From Cladosporium sp. IMV 00045 (lineage: Eukaryota; Ascomycota; Dothideomycetes; Cladosporiales; Cladosporiaceae): a DNA stretch of 64,000 bases. The notes beneath the pieces are model-generated. The model was not told where the DNA came from. It searched no databases and saw only the letters and a list, made by a program, of their open reading frames with translations. Positions 10,985 through 22,628 of this stretch are shown here, one piece after another (position 1 is the stretch's first letter; each line of letters opens with the position of its first letter). The stretch is taken from positions 1 to 64,000 of the forward strand of contig MSJI02000836.1 of the NCBI GenBank assembly GCA_001931905.2, in the 5' to 3' direction. Both the position numbers and the translations under genes were made by a program.

Positions 10985-12747
10985 CTAGATGGACCACAAG
11001 TATCTCGGATTGTGCTCTCCCATCTCATTTGCCTCTTCCTCAGTCTTGCCCTCAATGCGGTGATCATAGTCACCCCTGATCCTCTTCCTGTTGTCGATCT
11101 TGAAGTAAAAGTGCATACCAGTCAAGATGCCAAATGAGGCGCCGAGCATGGCAATAGTGCCTAAAGGATGTCAGCGGGTGTGTAAACTCGTCTCACACGA
11201 GACTGCGAAACTTACCAGCATAACCGGGTGTGTAGAGAGGTGAGTCGGCCGCAGAGAACAGGAAAGGTGCAGCAACGCCAGATGCATTGCCGATGGTGAG
11301 CTGCAGACCAGAAGCGATTGCACGCTTGCCATAGCGTGGGTTGTTGACGGGTCCCCATGAGAAGGGAGTTCCAGCGGCAGTGTAGAGACCTGCCGCTACG
11401 ATGAAACAGCCTGCGAAACTGGCGCCGGGGTTGATGTTGGCGATGAGGAGGACGTAGCCGAGGATGCAGACAAGAATCGATACTGATGCGAATGGTCCTC
11501 TTTGTTGGATGCGGTCGCTGTACCAGGAGCATGCAATGTACGTCAGGCCACCGAGGACGTAGATTGGAACAGTCAGGGCTTGCCTTTTGGAGGGTCAGCT
11601 TCGTCCGTTCGCTTGATGTGGGGTGTTTCGAACGGATGTACTTACACTTGAATCCTGGTCCATCCATTTCCTGTCTGGTTGATGATCGTGGGAAGGAAGA
11701 CACTGAAACTGTAAAGCATGCTGTTCAAGCAATACTGAGCAGCCGAGATAGCCCACGTTTTCCAATCCTTCAGAGCGTCCATAGCATCTTTCTTGTTCAT
11801 GAGCTGACCCTTCGCAGTCTGGCCGGCTTCATTGAGTCTGACGATCATCAGGCTCTCACGCTCCTCTGGTGACAGGAACTTCGCAGTCTCCGGGCTGTTG
11901 GGCAGCACAAATGGGGCAACAACACCAGTGATGATTGTCGGAATGCCGTTGATGAGGAAAATCCATCGCCAGCCATTCCATCCAGCGACACCGTTGAGAT
12001 CACCGATAGCGTAGGCAACGAGCCCTCCAAGGGCACCTGCCCAAGCAGCAGTGGAGAAGAGGTAGGCGACTCTCAGAGCGATTGAACGCTTGTTGTAGAA
12101 CATTGAAAGGTATACCAGGAATCCCGGGAAAAGACCAGCTTCGAAGAGTCCGAGCAGGAGGCGGCATGCAATAAATGACTCTTTCGTGTTGCAGAACGCA
12201 GAAAAAGTGGCAACCAAGCCCCAGGCGATGGTGATGCCACCCAACCATCTGGCCGGTTGCATGCGTTTCAGGATCGCGTTCGATGGCGTTTCGAAAAGCT
12301 AGGAAAGTCAGTCAAGAGGACCGTAGCTTGCCGGCAATCGACGTACACAGTAGGTGATGAACAAAACAGACACCGCAAGCAGATAGTCATCGCCGCTCAT
12401 GTTCAGATCTTCTTCCATATAGTAGAGTCGAGCGTTTCCGATTGATACTCGATCCATGAATGACATGAGGTACATCCAGACCTGGAATCCCGGGTCAGTG
12501 AGGGTTGTCCAAACCTACAGCCGTGATTTCTCGGTGAGACGGTGGATGCTCAACTCACCATCATGGGCACGATTCTACGATCCAGCTTTCGAATCAACCT
12601 CTGCTCCTCTTCCTCACTCACAACCCTCGTAGGCGTTGTGTCCACATTCTCAACCTTCTCGTCCCCAAACTTCTCATTGGACGATATGGTGCCGGTCTCG
12701 TCGGCGACAGGAGCAGGCTGCTCGGCATCTTTACGAAAGAAGCCCAT
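10985..12747 (-). CDS. MFS anion:cation symporter, allantoate permease (Dal5) type
   Basis: Five exons read on the minus strand: 12747-12559, 12481-12347, 12298-11646, 11583-11216 and 11160-10985, giving 506 residues. All four introns (77, 48, 62 and 55 nt) have GT..AG ends and keep frame. Typical ACS-family marks are DRRIVP just before helix 1, MDRVSIGNARL after it, GLFEAGLFPGFLVYL in helix 4, and the GWRWIFLINGIPTI segment of helix 6. The C-terminal tail is hydrophilic and ends in NPRYLWSI. Relatives carry allantoate, ureidosuccinate, nicotinate or other organic anions into the cell. The substrate here is not known. A cluster of four GATA motifs lies about 0.8-0.9 kb upstream. Confidence 0.9.
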
Positions 12748-13512
12748 GATGAAATGTCGGTGGCAAGTGTCGATTCAGAGAGGATGGAGGGAGCGTGGGG
12801 ATCCTTCCATGATGACCCAGGGAGGCGACTTGATCTTTGTACTGATCGCCTTTCCAAGACTCCAAGACCACGCGAGACTAGTGATGGTCCACTTCCCCTA
12901 CCCCATGGAGGGAAACCTGGAGGCAAGCGCAAAGATCTCAACGGGCCAAACTGGGGCAGCGCCGGTGCACGACTGGGGATCCAACACGCCGGCGGGTTCT
13001 TCAATAGTCCGAGCGTCGCAGGTGTAGCAAGCACTCCAACCCAAGCCTCGGACGAACGCAACCTTGGTATCTCGGTGGACGCCATGTTGGGACCAATGAG
13101 CCAGGCACGACACGTGCGTTGCGGCTCGCAAGTCGGGCGCGGCTCTCTTACGCTGATGAGTGCTGGAGGCGATAGCGCCTTGGTGAGGTGAAGCGAGACG
13201 CTGCGAGACCGTGGACTTCTCACGCGGCGTTCACGCGGCATTCCTGGGCATTAAGAAATCTCCATCCACTCTCTCCTTGTCCGGGGCCCCGCTCGCGCTT
13301 TGATCAGTAAGCGCATCAGTGTCTGCAGCGGTGTCCGCTCGGTCTGGGGAATCGTGCCATGGGGGTGGATCCATTCCAAGCATTCTAGTCGCGGCCAACG
13401 AGACGTGCGCGATTAGCCAGCCATTCGTGCGGTCGACCAATCTGGCTCGACCGGAAATGCAATGGTGCGGCTCTTAGCTTAGAACGCACTGCTGCGGGCA
13501 ATTCCACAATGA

Positions 13513-13668
13513 TGATAATGCGAGGTCTCGGTTTGGCCTTTATCAACGGTGCGAAATAGCTGGTGGCAGGGCTGAGATGAATTAAGTTTCGGATGTTCGA
13601 ATAGAGAAGGTAAAAACGCAAGTATATCTCCTTATCGCTCCTCATATCGCGCTATTGCTTGCTGATAA
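13513..13668. promoter_or_regulatory. Cluster of four HGATAR motifs
   Basis: TGATAA at 13513-13518, TTATCA at 13540-13545, CTTATCG at 13631-13637 and TGATAA at 13663-13668. Fungal AreA/NIT2 nitrogen regulators bind closely spaced HGATAR sites. Four in about 155 bp is several times what chance would give. The nearest start codon downstream is the allantoate-permease-like gene on the minus strand, 766 bp away. Confidence 0.4.
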
Positions 13669-14677
13669 AGCTGGGGCATGTCGAGTCGTTGAGGCCACTT
13701 GGCCGACTGAAGGAAGCTCCCTCGCTCCAAGTGGGCTAATCTCGTCGAGCTCTCCTGTTTCCCTGGCACACATCATCATTCAGCGCTTTTTCCGACCAAG
13801 ACATATAACGCCCAGAGCTTGGAGCGAGATTGTGGTGCTTCGGACGACTGGAGGTGGGAGTCATTCGAGGGGTCGCTTGGTCAGGTTTCGTGCGCCAGCC
13901 GGACGCCACGTTTTGCCACGCGAGAACCTTCAGTACGCCCAAGCGCCTCAAAATGCTGATCAATGTAGAGCCCTACGCCTTGAGCCCACAACCGTTTTCT
14001 CCTCTTCGTAGACACAATCCACTCCTTGTCTTTACCGCAACATGGTCATGTGATGTGTTGTGGTTGCCAACTGGCGTACAGCGATTGTTGCGATTTTTGA
14101 CTAAAGTCTGATCGAAGAATGCATGCATTTACGATGATCTGAAGATCTATACAGCTTCCCTGTCCACACCTGCTTAAAGAAATGCATTCACCCAGGAAGA
14201 ACGCAGGTCATAGAAACGTCTACCCGGTCGCCTTTTACTAGAGCCAGGTGCCCGGAACATGCGTAAAGCATTCGAGATTACGTGAAGGAAACAGAGACTT
14301 GCGCCAGCATCCTCGCAGGGTGCAGATGGTAAGGACGGTTTGGTCTAAAATACATGTAGCTGCCGTCAATATCGGCGCAACATTATAGATGGTTGTACTC
14401 ATAATTCAAATGCTCCAGATTGGCTCTAAGCAACCCTGGCCTGGCAGAAGTGCTCCCTATTCACGTTACCAAACATAGGCTGTCTTCTGTGTATCTCTGC
14501 TTGGACTTCGGTGGTCACAAAAGGCGGTGAGATGGATAATTTGAAACCATCGACATTTTGATCGAATAATAACCCTGCAATCACAGTAACAATTTGAAAC
14601 AATGAGCGATCGTCTTGTTCGACAGTCGAATTGCAATACATGATGAGGGTGTCATTTTCGAGGGAAAAAGATCGAAG

Positions 14678-14695
14678 CTAGGGTTAGGGTTGGGG
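14678..14695 (+). repeat. Short interstitial telomere-like run
   Basis: Three tandem hexamers, CTAGGG TTAGGG TTGGGG, one perfect and two with one change from the fungal telomere unit. A further CTAGGG lies at about 14709. It is far too short to be a telomere. Confidence 0.4.
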
Positions 14696-14809
14696 TAAAA
14701 AGTCAGCCTAGGGTCAGGATCAAGGACATGTCTTCACGATAAATTCTTATATACACACGCTAGCAATTAAACGGGGTCGATTTCATTTACGAAATGAAAC
14801 CCTCGATAT

Positions 14810-15751
14810 CTATGCCATGCTACGTGTATAATCGATCGCTTCCCCAACAGTGTCTGCCACCGCATATCGCAAATTCGCCCGGTCAAGCTTAACCATCGAA
14901 TTGATAGTGATACCTGAAGGCACCGACATGGCCGCCTTGAGCTGTTCAGGAGTCATCTCGCCACCCAGCAGTCCAGCAGCGCTGCGAAGACTGTTCGCTG
15001 CAAGGCTGAGAGCTGCCGCTCGCGGAAGACCCTTGGCCACACTTGCATCCACTGCAGCGTCCACTGCAGAGATGGCGATGGCGTGACACACAGCTCCAGT
15101 GGCAGTCGCTTCGTTCATCAGAGCTTCTGGGAGATGTTGAACCGTGCCGATGCGGCGGAATAATGTCGTGCAGAGCTTCTGTTGCGCTGCATCGATCGAA
15201 TCCGACTCAGCCAGGAGGGAAACGGAATCGTTGATTTGAGCAGCAATCGTCGGAATGACACGAGTGACGTTTGGCAAGTAGTCCTGCTCCCTCCCTCCCT
15301 GGGTGGCGAATGCAGCAGCCACTTGCGTGCACGATACGCCTGCGAGCAAGCTGACAATCAACTTGCCTCGCAGAGCTTCAGCGAGTCCAGGCGTTTTCGA
15401 GAAAGGCTCAAGCTCTCCCGGCGGAACACCCAGCATGACTATGTCTGCTTCCTGTGCGAACTCTGTGAAGCACCCGGTCTGGCATGAGACTTTGCTGGCG
15501 TTCTGGTCAAGGGCTTGACGGAGTCGATCAAGTGAGGCGTCTGAGCGGACACATGCGGTGTATGATAACTCAAATCCGTCTGAAGAAGCATCTTGGGCGT
15601 TGAGAAAGCCTTTGAGAATCGATGTTCCCATGAACCCTGCGATATGCTTGTCAGTATTGCGAATGTAGTGAAGGGCCTTCGCTCCGCTAGGCACAGAGTA
15701 CTCACCACTTCCGAGTACAGCGAGGTGCAAACTACGCTTTTGTTGATCCAT
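14810..15751 (-). CDS. Pyrroline-5-carboxylate reductase-like oxidoreductase
   Basis: Exons 15751-15706 and 15636-14810 give 290 residues. The 69-nt intron (GTGAGT donor, ACTGAC branch, CAG acceptor) is a multiple of three without a stop, so the unspliced frame stays open. Splicing rebuilds the Rossmann start LAVLGSGFMGTSILKGF; unspliced, the Gly-rich turn is broken by 23 unrelated residues. The remainder matches the P5CR family: NAD(P)-binding domain to about 160, then an all-helical dimerisation domain with VTRVIPTIAAQI, NEATATGAVCHAIA and a GGEMTPEQLKAAMSVPSG segment. P5CR makes proline from pyrroline-5-carboxylate using NAD(P)H. This copy is rather divergent, so a related imine substrate is possible. 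Upstream lie two CGG/CCG inverted half-site pairs. Confidence 0.85.
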   Translation of the reverse strand: MDQQKRSLHLAVLGSGEYSVPSGAKALHYIRNTDKHIAGFMGTSILKGFLNAQDASSDGFELSYTACVRSDASLDRLRQALDQNASKVSCQTGCFTEFAQEADIVMLGVPPGELEPFSKTPGLAEALRGKLIVSLLAGVSCTQVAAAFATQGGREQDYLPNVTRVIPTIAAQINDSVSLLAESDSIDAAQQKLCTTLFRRIGTVQHLPEALMNEATATGAVCHAIAISAVDAAVDASVAKGLPRAAALSLAANSLRSAAGLLGGEMTPEQLKAAMSVPSGITINSMVKLDRANLRYAVADTVGEAIDYTRSMA

Positions 15752-16230
15752 GATCGATTTATCTTGGGTGTATTCTGGGATATTTGCAGCTGATCTTACG
15801 ATAAATTGTATATGTTACAACTCGTCAATAGGTAGGTGGTTTCTTGTAAGGCAATACATCTCATCGGGAAAGCATCCGATGGGACAGCTCCACTGCGGCA
15901 AGTCTGGACGTCATCACCGGAACCCATCCGATGGGGTTGATATCTACTGCAACTGCGTCTCGTTATGCACATTACACGTTACAATTCGAGCAGATTCACC
16001 CGCATTGGAGGTCTAATGCAGCTGTGTGCGGTAGCGCCGATACGATGTACCACCGATACTTGAGAGGCCCCAGGAACAGACAGCACGAGATGGTCTCCAC
16101 GAGGGAGGCCAGACTGTGGATTTAGAATGCGAAACTCGGCTCTCACGATGAACAGTCGATGTCTGTCGCCTTAACTATCTCTAATTCTCCATACCTAGGT
16201 ATACTTGCGATGCCTCTTGTAGCGACGGTC
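15752..16230. other. Promoter region of the P5C reductase-like gene
   Basis: No gene. Two copies of CATCCGATGGG lie 52 bp apart, each part of a CGG..CCG arrangement listed separately. Confidence 0.4.
15865..15935. promoter_or_regulatory. Paired CGG-N7/8-CCG inverted half-sites in a direct repeat
   Basis: CGG at 15865-15867 faces CCG at 15876-15878 (8-nt gap), and CGG at 15918-15920 faces CCG at 15928-15930 (7-nt gap). Both CCG halves sit in identical CATCCGATGGG words. Inverted CGG triplets are what many Zn2Cys6 dimers bind. The site is 115-185 bp before the P5C reductase-like start. Occupancy is inferred only. Confidence 0.3.
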
Positions 16231-18006
<1,776 letters not shown>

Positions 18007-19903
18007 TCAATGCTGATGCCCGTCGCCCTCTTCTTCTATATCCAACCAATCTGGGAATCCATCGTCGAAGAGATCATTCAGCAACGCCTCACCGTCTACC
18101 TTGCCCTTGGCATCTCCTCGCATAGCAGCCTGCCAGTGCTTCCACTCCTCATCGTTGAGCAAACATTTGTCCAGCACAGCTTCCAAAGCTGGTACATCGA
18201 GCGCTTCACCGATGAACACCAGCTCTTGCCTTCGGTCACCCCACTCACCTCCCTTCTCGATATCGTGCAATACCATACCATCAATTTCCGGATTACCAGT
18301 CTCGTACTCTTCCTTCTCGCAGATGCAGAACCACTTTCTCCCGCCAGCCAGCGTCAGCATGGCGCCGGCTTGAGACCACTCGCCTGCGCGGTTCGGTCGG
18401 GTTGCGAGCCAGAACTCTCCTTTAGAGCGGAAGAGCCGAGAGACTAAGGGATTCGCCTTCTTGTTTGCCAAGACCACCGAGGGATCGGGTATGTCGAGCG
18501 CATCTTCGTCCTCGTCCTCGTCACTTTCCTCTTCCTTGTCTGCCGAACGGCCACGGCTCGACGGCGGACTTGATGCACTGGAAGCTGAATCTCGCACACT
18601 TTCATCGTGGGCCGAAGATGAATGAGCATCTTCCTCCGAGTCGGAGGTTGCGGCGACCTCGTCGTCACCCGCATCTTCCATTTTGGTGTCCCGATTCCCA
18701 TCTTTATCGTCATCGTCATCGTCGTCGTCGTCGTCGTCCTCTTCTTCCTCGACTTCGGGATGTTGAAGGATGAATTTGTCATGAATAAACTCGAACAGCC
18801 GGCGCGGGTGAAAAGGACGGCGGCGCACGTAAACGAAGTTTTTGACATTGTATCTGCACACTTGTCAGCAACTGCGTGAGCTGAATGAATGGACGAGCAT
18901 ACTCTTCAGTTTCAGGTTTCGGGGTAACCTTCTTACGTCCGTTGATTTCGCGGACCGTCATGTCGTGCAAATCTTGCAGCCAACCATACCCAGTTTGTGC
19001 CAACTCAATGTTGAACATGCCAGTGTTGACAATTTCAGCCACAGGGACCTTACCATAGTTGCATTCAATCACTTTGGCCCGGTGATTGAGCTTCTTGATC
19101 AGAGATCGGATCGACTGCCGGCTAGGCTTATCAACGGCATCCATCTTGTTCAACACAATGACATCTGCGAACTCGATCTGATCAACCATAAGATCAGACA
19201 CAGTGCGTTCGTCTTCAGGTGTCACGTCGTCCCGGCGTGCCGAGAGAAGATCCACGGTCTCGAAGTCGTGGAACATGGTAAAAGCGTCGATAACAGTGCA
19301 TGTGGTGTCCAGGCGAGCGAACTTCTCCACACCACCGGCATCTTTCAGACGCTTCAGCATAGCGACGGTGCTCTCGTCCAGGCCCTCGGGCCCTTCACCA
19401 ACGGCACTGATCTGCTCTGCAAGGCGCACATCGAAGGTCTCCGCAACTTGTTCTGGCTCACTGATACCGCTGCTCTCAATGATCACATAGTCGAACTCTG
19501 CTAGCTCTGAAAGCCTCATGAGCTCCTCGAGAAGATCTCCTCGGAGCGTACAGCAGATGCAACCATTTTGCAATGCAACGACTTTACTTTCGGTTTTGGT
19601 AAGTCGATGGCTGCTGCGAATCAGTGAAGCATCGACGTTGACACTTCAAAACTGTATCAGCATCTGTATCAAACATCTTGAACGTTTCGTTCGACGTACG
19701 CGCCAATGTCGTTCACAATAACGGCAATCCGAAGGCCATGCTCGCTGCGGAGAATGTGTTGCAGCAGCGTTGTCTTTCCAGCACCCTGGTATCGATTAGA
19801 TTCATAGCTCTCGCAACATGATCAAGCTATTTTGTGCCTCACATACCAAAAAGCCTGAGAGCAGAGTCACTGGGAGAGTCTTTGGGATTCTGGTACGTTT
19901 CAT
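18007..19903 (-). CDS. CobW/COG0523 metal-binding GTPase
   Basis: Four exons (19903-19847, 19785-19700, 19643-18903, 18853-18007; introns 61, 56 and 49 nt) give 576 residues. The first two exons together form the P-loop [15 protein letters not shown]. Further marks are GCICC, the CXCC metal site at 76-79, then [13 protein letters not shown] (switch/Walker B region) and VLNKMD for guanine specificity. A CobW C-terminal domain begins around the [16 protein letters not shown] segment. It is split by a long acidic low-complexity insert containing 11 Asp in a row and ends in a Gly-Asp-Gly-His-Gln-His tail. Family members act as GTP-driven zinc or cobalt chaperones. Zinc is the likeliest metal here but is not shown. 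Confidence 0.9.
18708..18747 (-). repeat. GAC/GAT/GAG trinucleotide tract
   Basis: A run of TCG/TCA/TCC triplets on the + strand codes for the uninterrupted aspartate run and adjoining glutamates within the CobW-type GTPase. Such tracts are prone to length change. Confidence 0.7.
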
Positions 19904-20639
19904 GTTGGCTTGACAATCGAGAGGAATGATAAGACAAATTAACCACCAAGAAGGCGTGTGGTCAGCATGGTCAGCAAGTATTAATCAAGACTCTCTTAGT
20001 GGTCCAGGACCTTGATGGCCATGAGGTGATACAACTCTTCACCTTGATGTTCGCCTAGTTGGCCATCATGGTGCTGCAATGACCTTGAATACATAATGAT
20101 TGTGACGATGATGATGAGTAAAGGCCATTGCTGATTTGACGGTGAGATAACAAGGGACCTAACCGGTCTGGAGATCTTGTATGATGAAGGCGTAGCTGCG
20201 TTCCTAGGTATTCATCCAATTGTTGAGGGCTTGAATACGGCCTTCCATCAAGGTGATTGATGAGGTCTCATTTCCAGGGTCGATAAGGTTCTCACCTCGA
20301 AATGAGGATCTGGACCATCGAATGATAATTATCATTGTCTTTCTTTGCTCGAAGGAGTCCGTCAATACATGACATGAAGTGTCCCAAGTATTAGTTTATG
20401 CAATGTTGTGAACAGCAATGTCCCAAAAGGGAAAGTTCGGCAGGCTCCGAAAAAGGTTCCTGTCGGACTTATGTGAGTCCGTGGCTCGCGCCCTATGAAT
20501 GAGTAGGGCCATAGCCCTAACTGGGCATCAAAATCGACTTCGCTGAAGCCGCATATGCAAGAAAGCCTAAAATCAAACATCAAATCGAACAGTCTGGCAC
20601 AGGCAAGGTACGGATACAAAGTAGTACGATACCTTTTCC
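19904..20639. other. Divergent promoter region with GATA motifs
   Basis: Lies between the minus-strand CobW GTPase and the plus-strand amadoriase. Besides the GATA palindrome (20321-20336), single GATA motifs occur at 19927-19933 (TGATAAG), 20145-20150 (AGATAA) and 20281-20287 (CGATAAG). No gene was seen. Confidence 0.45.
20321..20336. promoter_or_regulatory. Perfect 16-bp GATA palindrome
   Basis: AATGATAATTATCATT is two back-to-back TGATAA sites, 304 bp before the amadoriase ATG. Head-to-head HGATAR sites are favoured targets of fungal GATA factors such as AreA/NIT2. Function is inferred from sequence. Confidence 0.45.
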
Positions 20640-22041
20640 ATGATGAGTTCCAATGATAGAATTGTCATTGTTGGTGCAGGCGTGTTCGGCCTGTCGCTGG
20701 CCTATCAGCTTGCATCAGACGGCAACCAGAATGTGACAGTGATGGACAGACACGTGCCGCCTGTAAGTACATATGGTCTCTCGGCATTGCAGATCCCTGA
20801 CATTGACAGGTCCCTGATGGATCAAGCGTTGACATATCGCGAGTCATCCGCTTCGATTATACGGACGAGACTTACATGTCTATCGCTCGGGAAGCGCATC
20901 AACAATGGTCGCAATCGCCAAAGTACAAAGATATCTTCTGCTCTGCGCCAATCGTCGCGGCAATGAACAGCAACAAGCCAAGGTCCTGGATCGAGGGAGT
21001 CACCTCTGCTCTTACCAAATTTGGCCTCCCTTACACAGACTTGCCGGATGCAGATGCGGCAAGACAGACCTATCCCACACTGAGTGGCGAGCTTGCCTCG
21101 CCTGGTTTCTCTGGATATACTAACAAACAGGCGGGCTGGGCCGATGCAGCGAAAGCCATTGCTCAGCTTCGTGACGACTGCATCGAAGCGGGAGTGTCAT
21201 TCATCTCTGGTCGGGCTGGCACAGCAATCAAGTTTGACACACTTCCGTCAGGCGAGATCAAAGCCATCCGGACTGCTGCGGGCACAATTGTTGAGGGAGA
21301 GCGATTTGTGCTCGCAGCAGGAGCCTGGTCTCCTGGCTTGACTTCCATGTACAACAGCACTCTGTCAACGGCGCAAGTCATTGGCTACGTCGCCTTGACC
21401 GAGGATGAAGTGCAAAAGTACAAGGAGCTTCCCATCTACGCAAACTTCTCCACGGGATGGTTTAACTTCCCTCCCCATGAGGAGACCCGGATGCTGAAGT
21501 TTGCAGTCCACGGTTGGGGGTACACTCGCCAACCAGCGAAGAGAGAACCGAACGCAGACAAATCCAACATTTCCCTCCCACCCTTGCGGGTAGCCAAGGC
21601 AAGGCCCAACTTCGCACCGCCAGATGGAGAGCAGCGTCTCAGAGCAGGACTGCGTGAGATCCTGCCGGAGCTGGCCGATCGAGAGTTTGACCGCTTGTCA
21701 GTGTGCTGGTACACCGACACGCCGACTGGTGATTTCATCATGGACTTCCATCCCGATCACAAGAATCTATTTGTTGCTGGTGGAGGAAGTGGACAGTGAG
21801 TATCCCTGGATCAAAGCAGACACTATAGTGACTGACATCATATCACAGTGCATTCAAGTTCCTCCCTGTATTGCCTCAGTATGTGGGCTCGGCATTCAAT
21901 CGAAAGCTTCCAGAGCATTTGGCGAACAAGTGGCGATTCAGAACAGACTACAAGAACGACAGCACCGCATTCTTGGGCGATGGAAGCCGTGGAGGCCCTG
22001 AACGCAGGGAGTTCGACATGCAAGAAAAGGCGAAGTTGTAA
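20640..22041 (+). CDS. Fructosyl-amine oxidase (amadoriase), FAD-dependent, peroxisomal
   Basis: Exons 20640-20762, 20810-21795 and 21849-22041 (introns 47 and 53 nt) give 433 residues. The FAD-binding IVIVGAGVFGLSLAYQL opens the protein. Exon joining creates VPDGSSVDISRVIRFDY, a signature of fungal fructosyl amino acid oxidases. Late in the chain are VCWYTDTPTGDF, whose cysteine (about 340) matches the residue carrying covalent FAD in this family, and VAGGGSGHAFKFLPVLP. The C-terminus is AKL, a type 1 peroxisomal signal. The enzyme oxidises glycated amino acids (Amadori products), releasing the amino acid, glucosone and H2O2, so peroxisomal placement makes sense. Sarcosine or other N-alkyl amino acids are alternative substrates. 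The first of two adjacent ATGs is used as start. Confidence 0.9.
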
Positions 22042-22628
22042 GATGTCCCAATCATAGGTTCGGAGTATTGTCCTTGCATCGATCGTATGTTAGCGACTGA
22101 TGTAAACATGTATATTCAAATTCTTCTGAGCGTTCTGCTGATGTCTCGCTTTTCGGGCTTTTTGATGCCGCAACACAACTTCGCTAGGTGGCCGCTAGGT
22201 AGGCCGTGATGATTCATAGGGTCATTAGCTACCATGACAGTGTATGTGATAGTTTGAGGCGGTCTCGAACAGATAGACACTATATCGTTCATCTTGGTGC
22301 TTCACGGCGACAAATCTAGACGCAAGCGTTGAGCAAACCCCAATCGTGGTCATTCATGTCATCGAGTTGCCAGAGCACTGGACGTTTGTTTCTCCATGGA
22401 AAATCTCTCAGCATGATCATTTCTCCAGTCTGAGCCTCAATTTCATCTAGATGCCGGTTGTCAGGCCGGTTCAAGGTTTGGAAAACAAACCAAAGTCACG
22501 TGACCAGAATTTTCTTGTCTTATCGCGCGTTATCTCCTGCATCTACTCCCACGCGCCTCAACCACCCTACCGATTCACCTCCTTATGGCCAAATTAGTAC
22601 ACGGTTCAGCTACGTCTTCAATGTCGTG
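22042..22628. other. Intergenic region, nothing recognised
   Basis: 3' flank of the amadoriase and promoter of the Zn2Cys6 regulator. The regulator's frame stays open upstream to 22458, but that part has no family content. Confidence 0.4.

Larger units (their letters stand above)
12748..14809. other. Long intergenic region with a GATA cluster
   Basis: Two kilobases between the allantoate-type carrier and the P5C reductase-like gene. Overlapping frames on both strands near 12618-13241 and 13655-14111 resemble no protein I know. Recognisable content is a GATA motif cluster (13513-13668) and a short telomere-like run (14678-14695), both listed separately. Confidence 0.4.

Noticed and set aside
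12618..13241. 207-codon minus-strand frame overlapping the allantoate-type carrier's first exon
   Set aside because: It overlaps a well-supported exon in another frame and shows no known motif, only Arg/Ser/Pro-rich sequence.
21796..21848. Apparent stop of the amadoriase soon after GGGSGQ
   Set aside because: It is an intron: removing it restores GGGSGHAFKFLP and a complete C-terminus.
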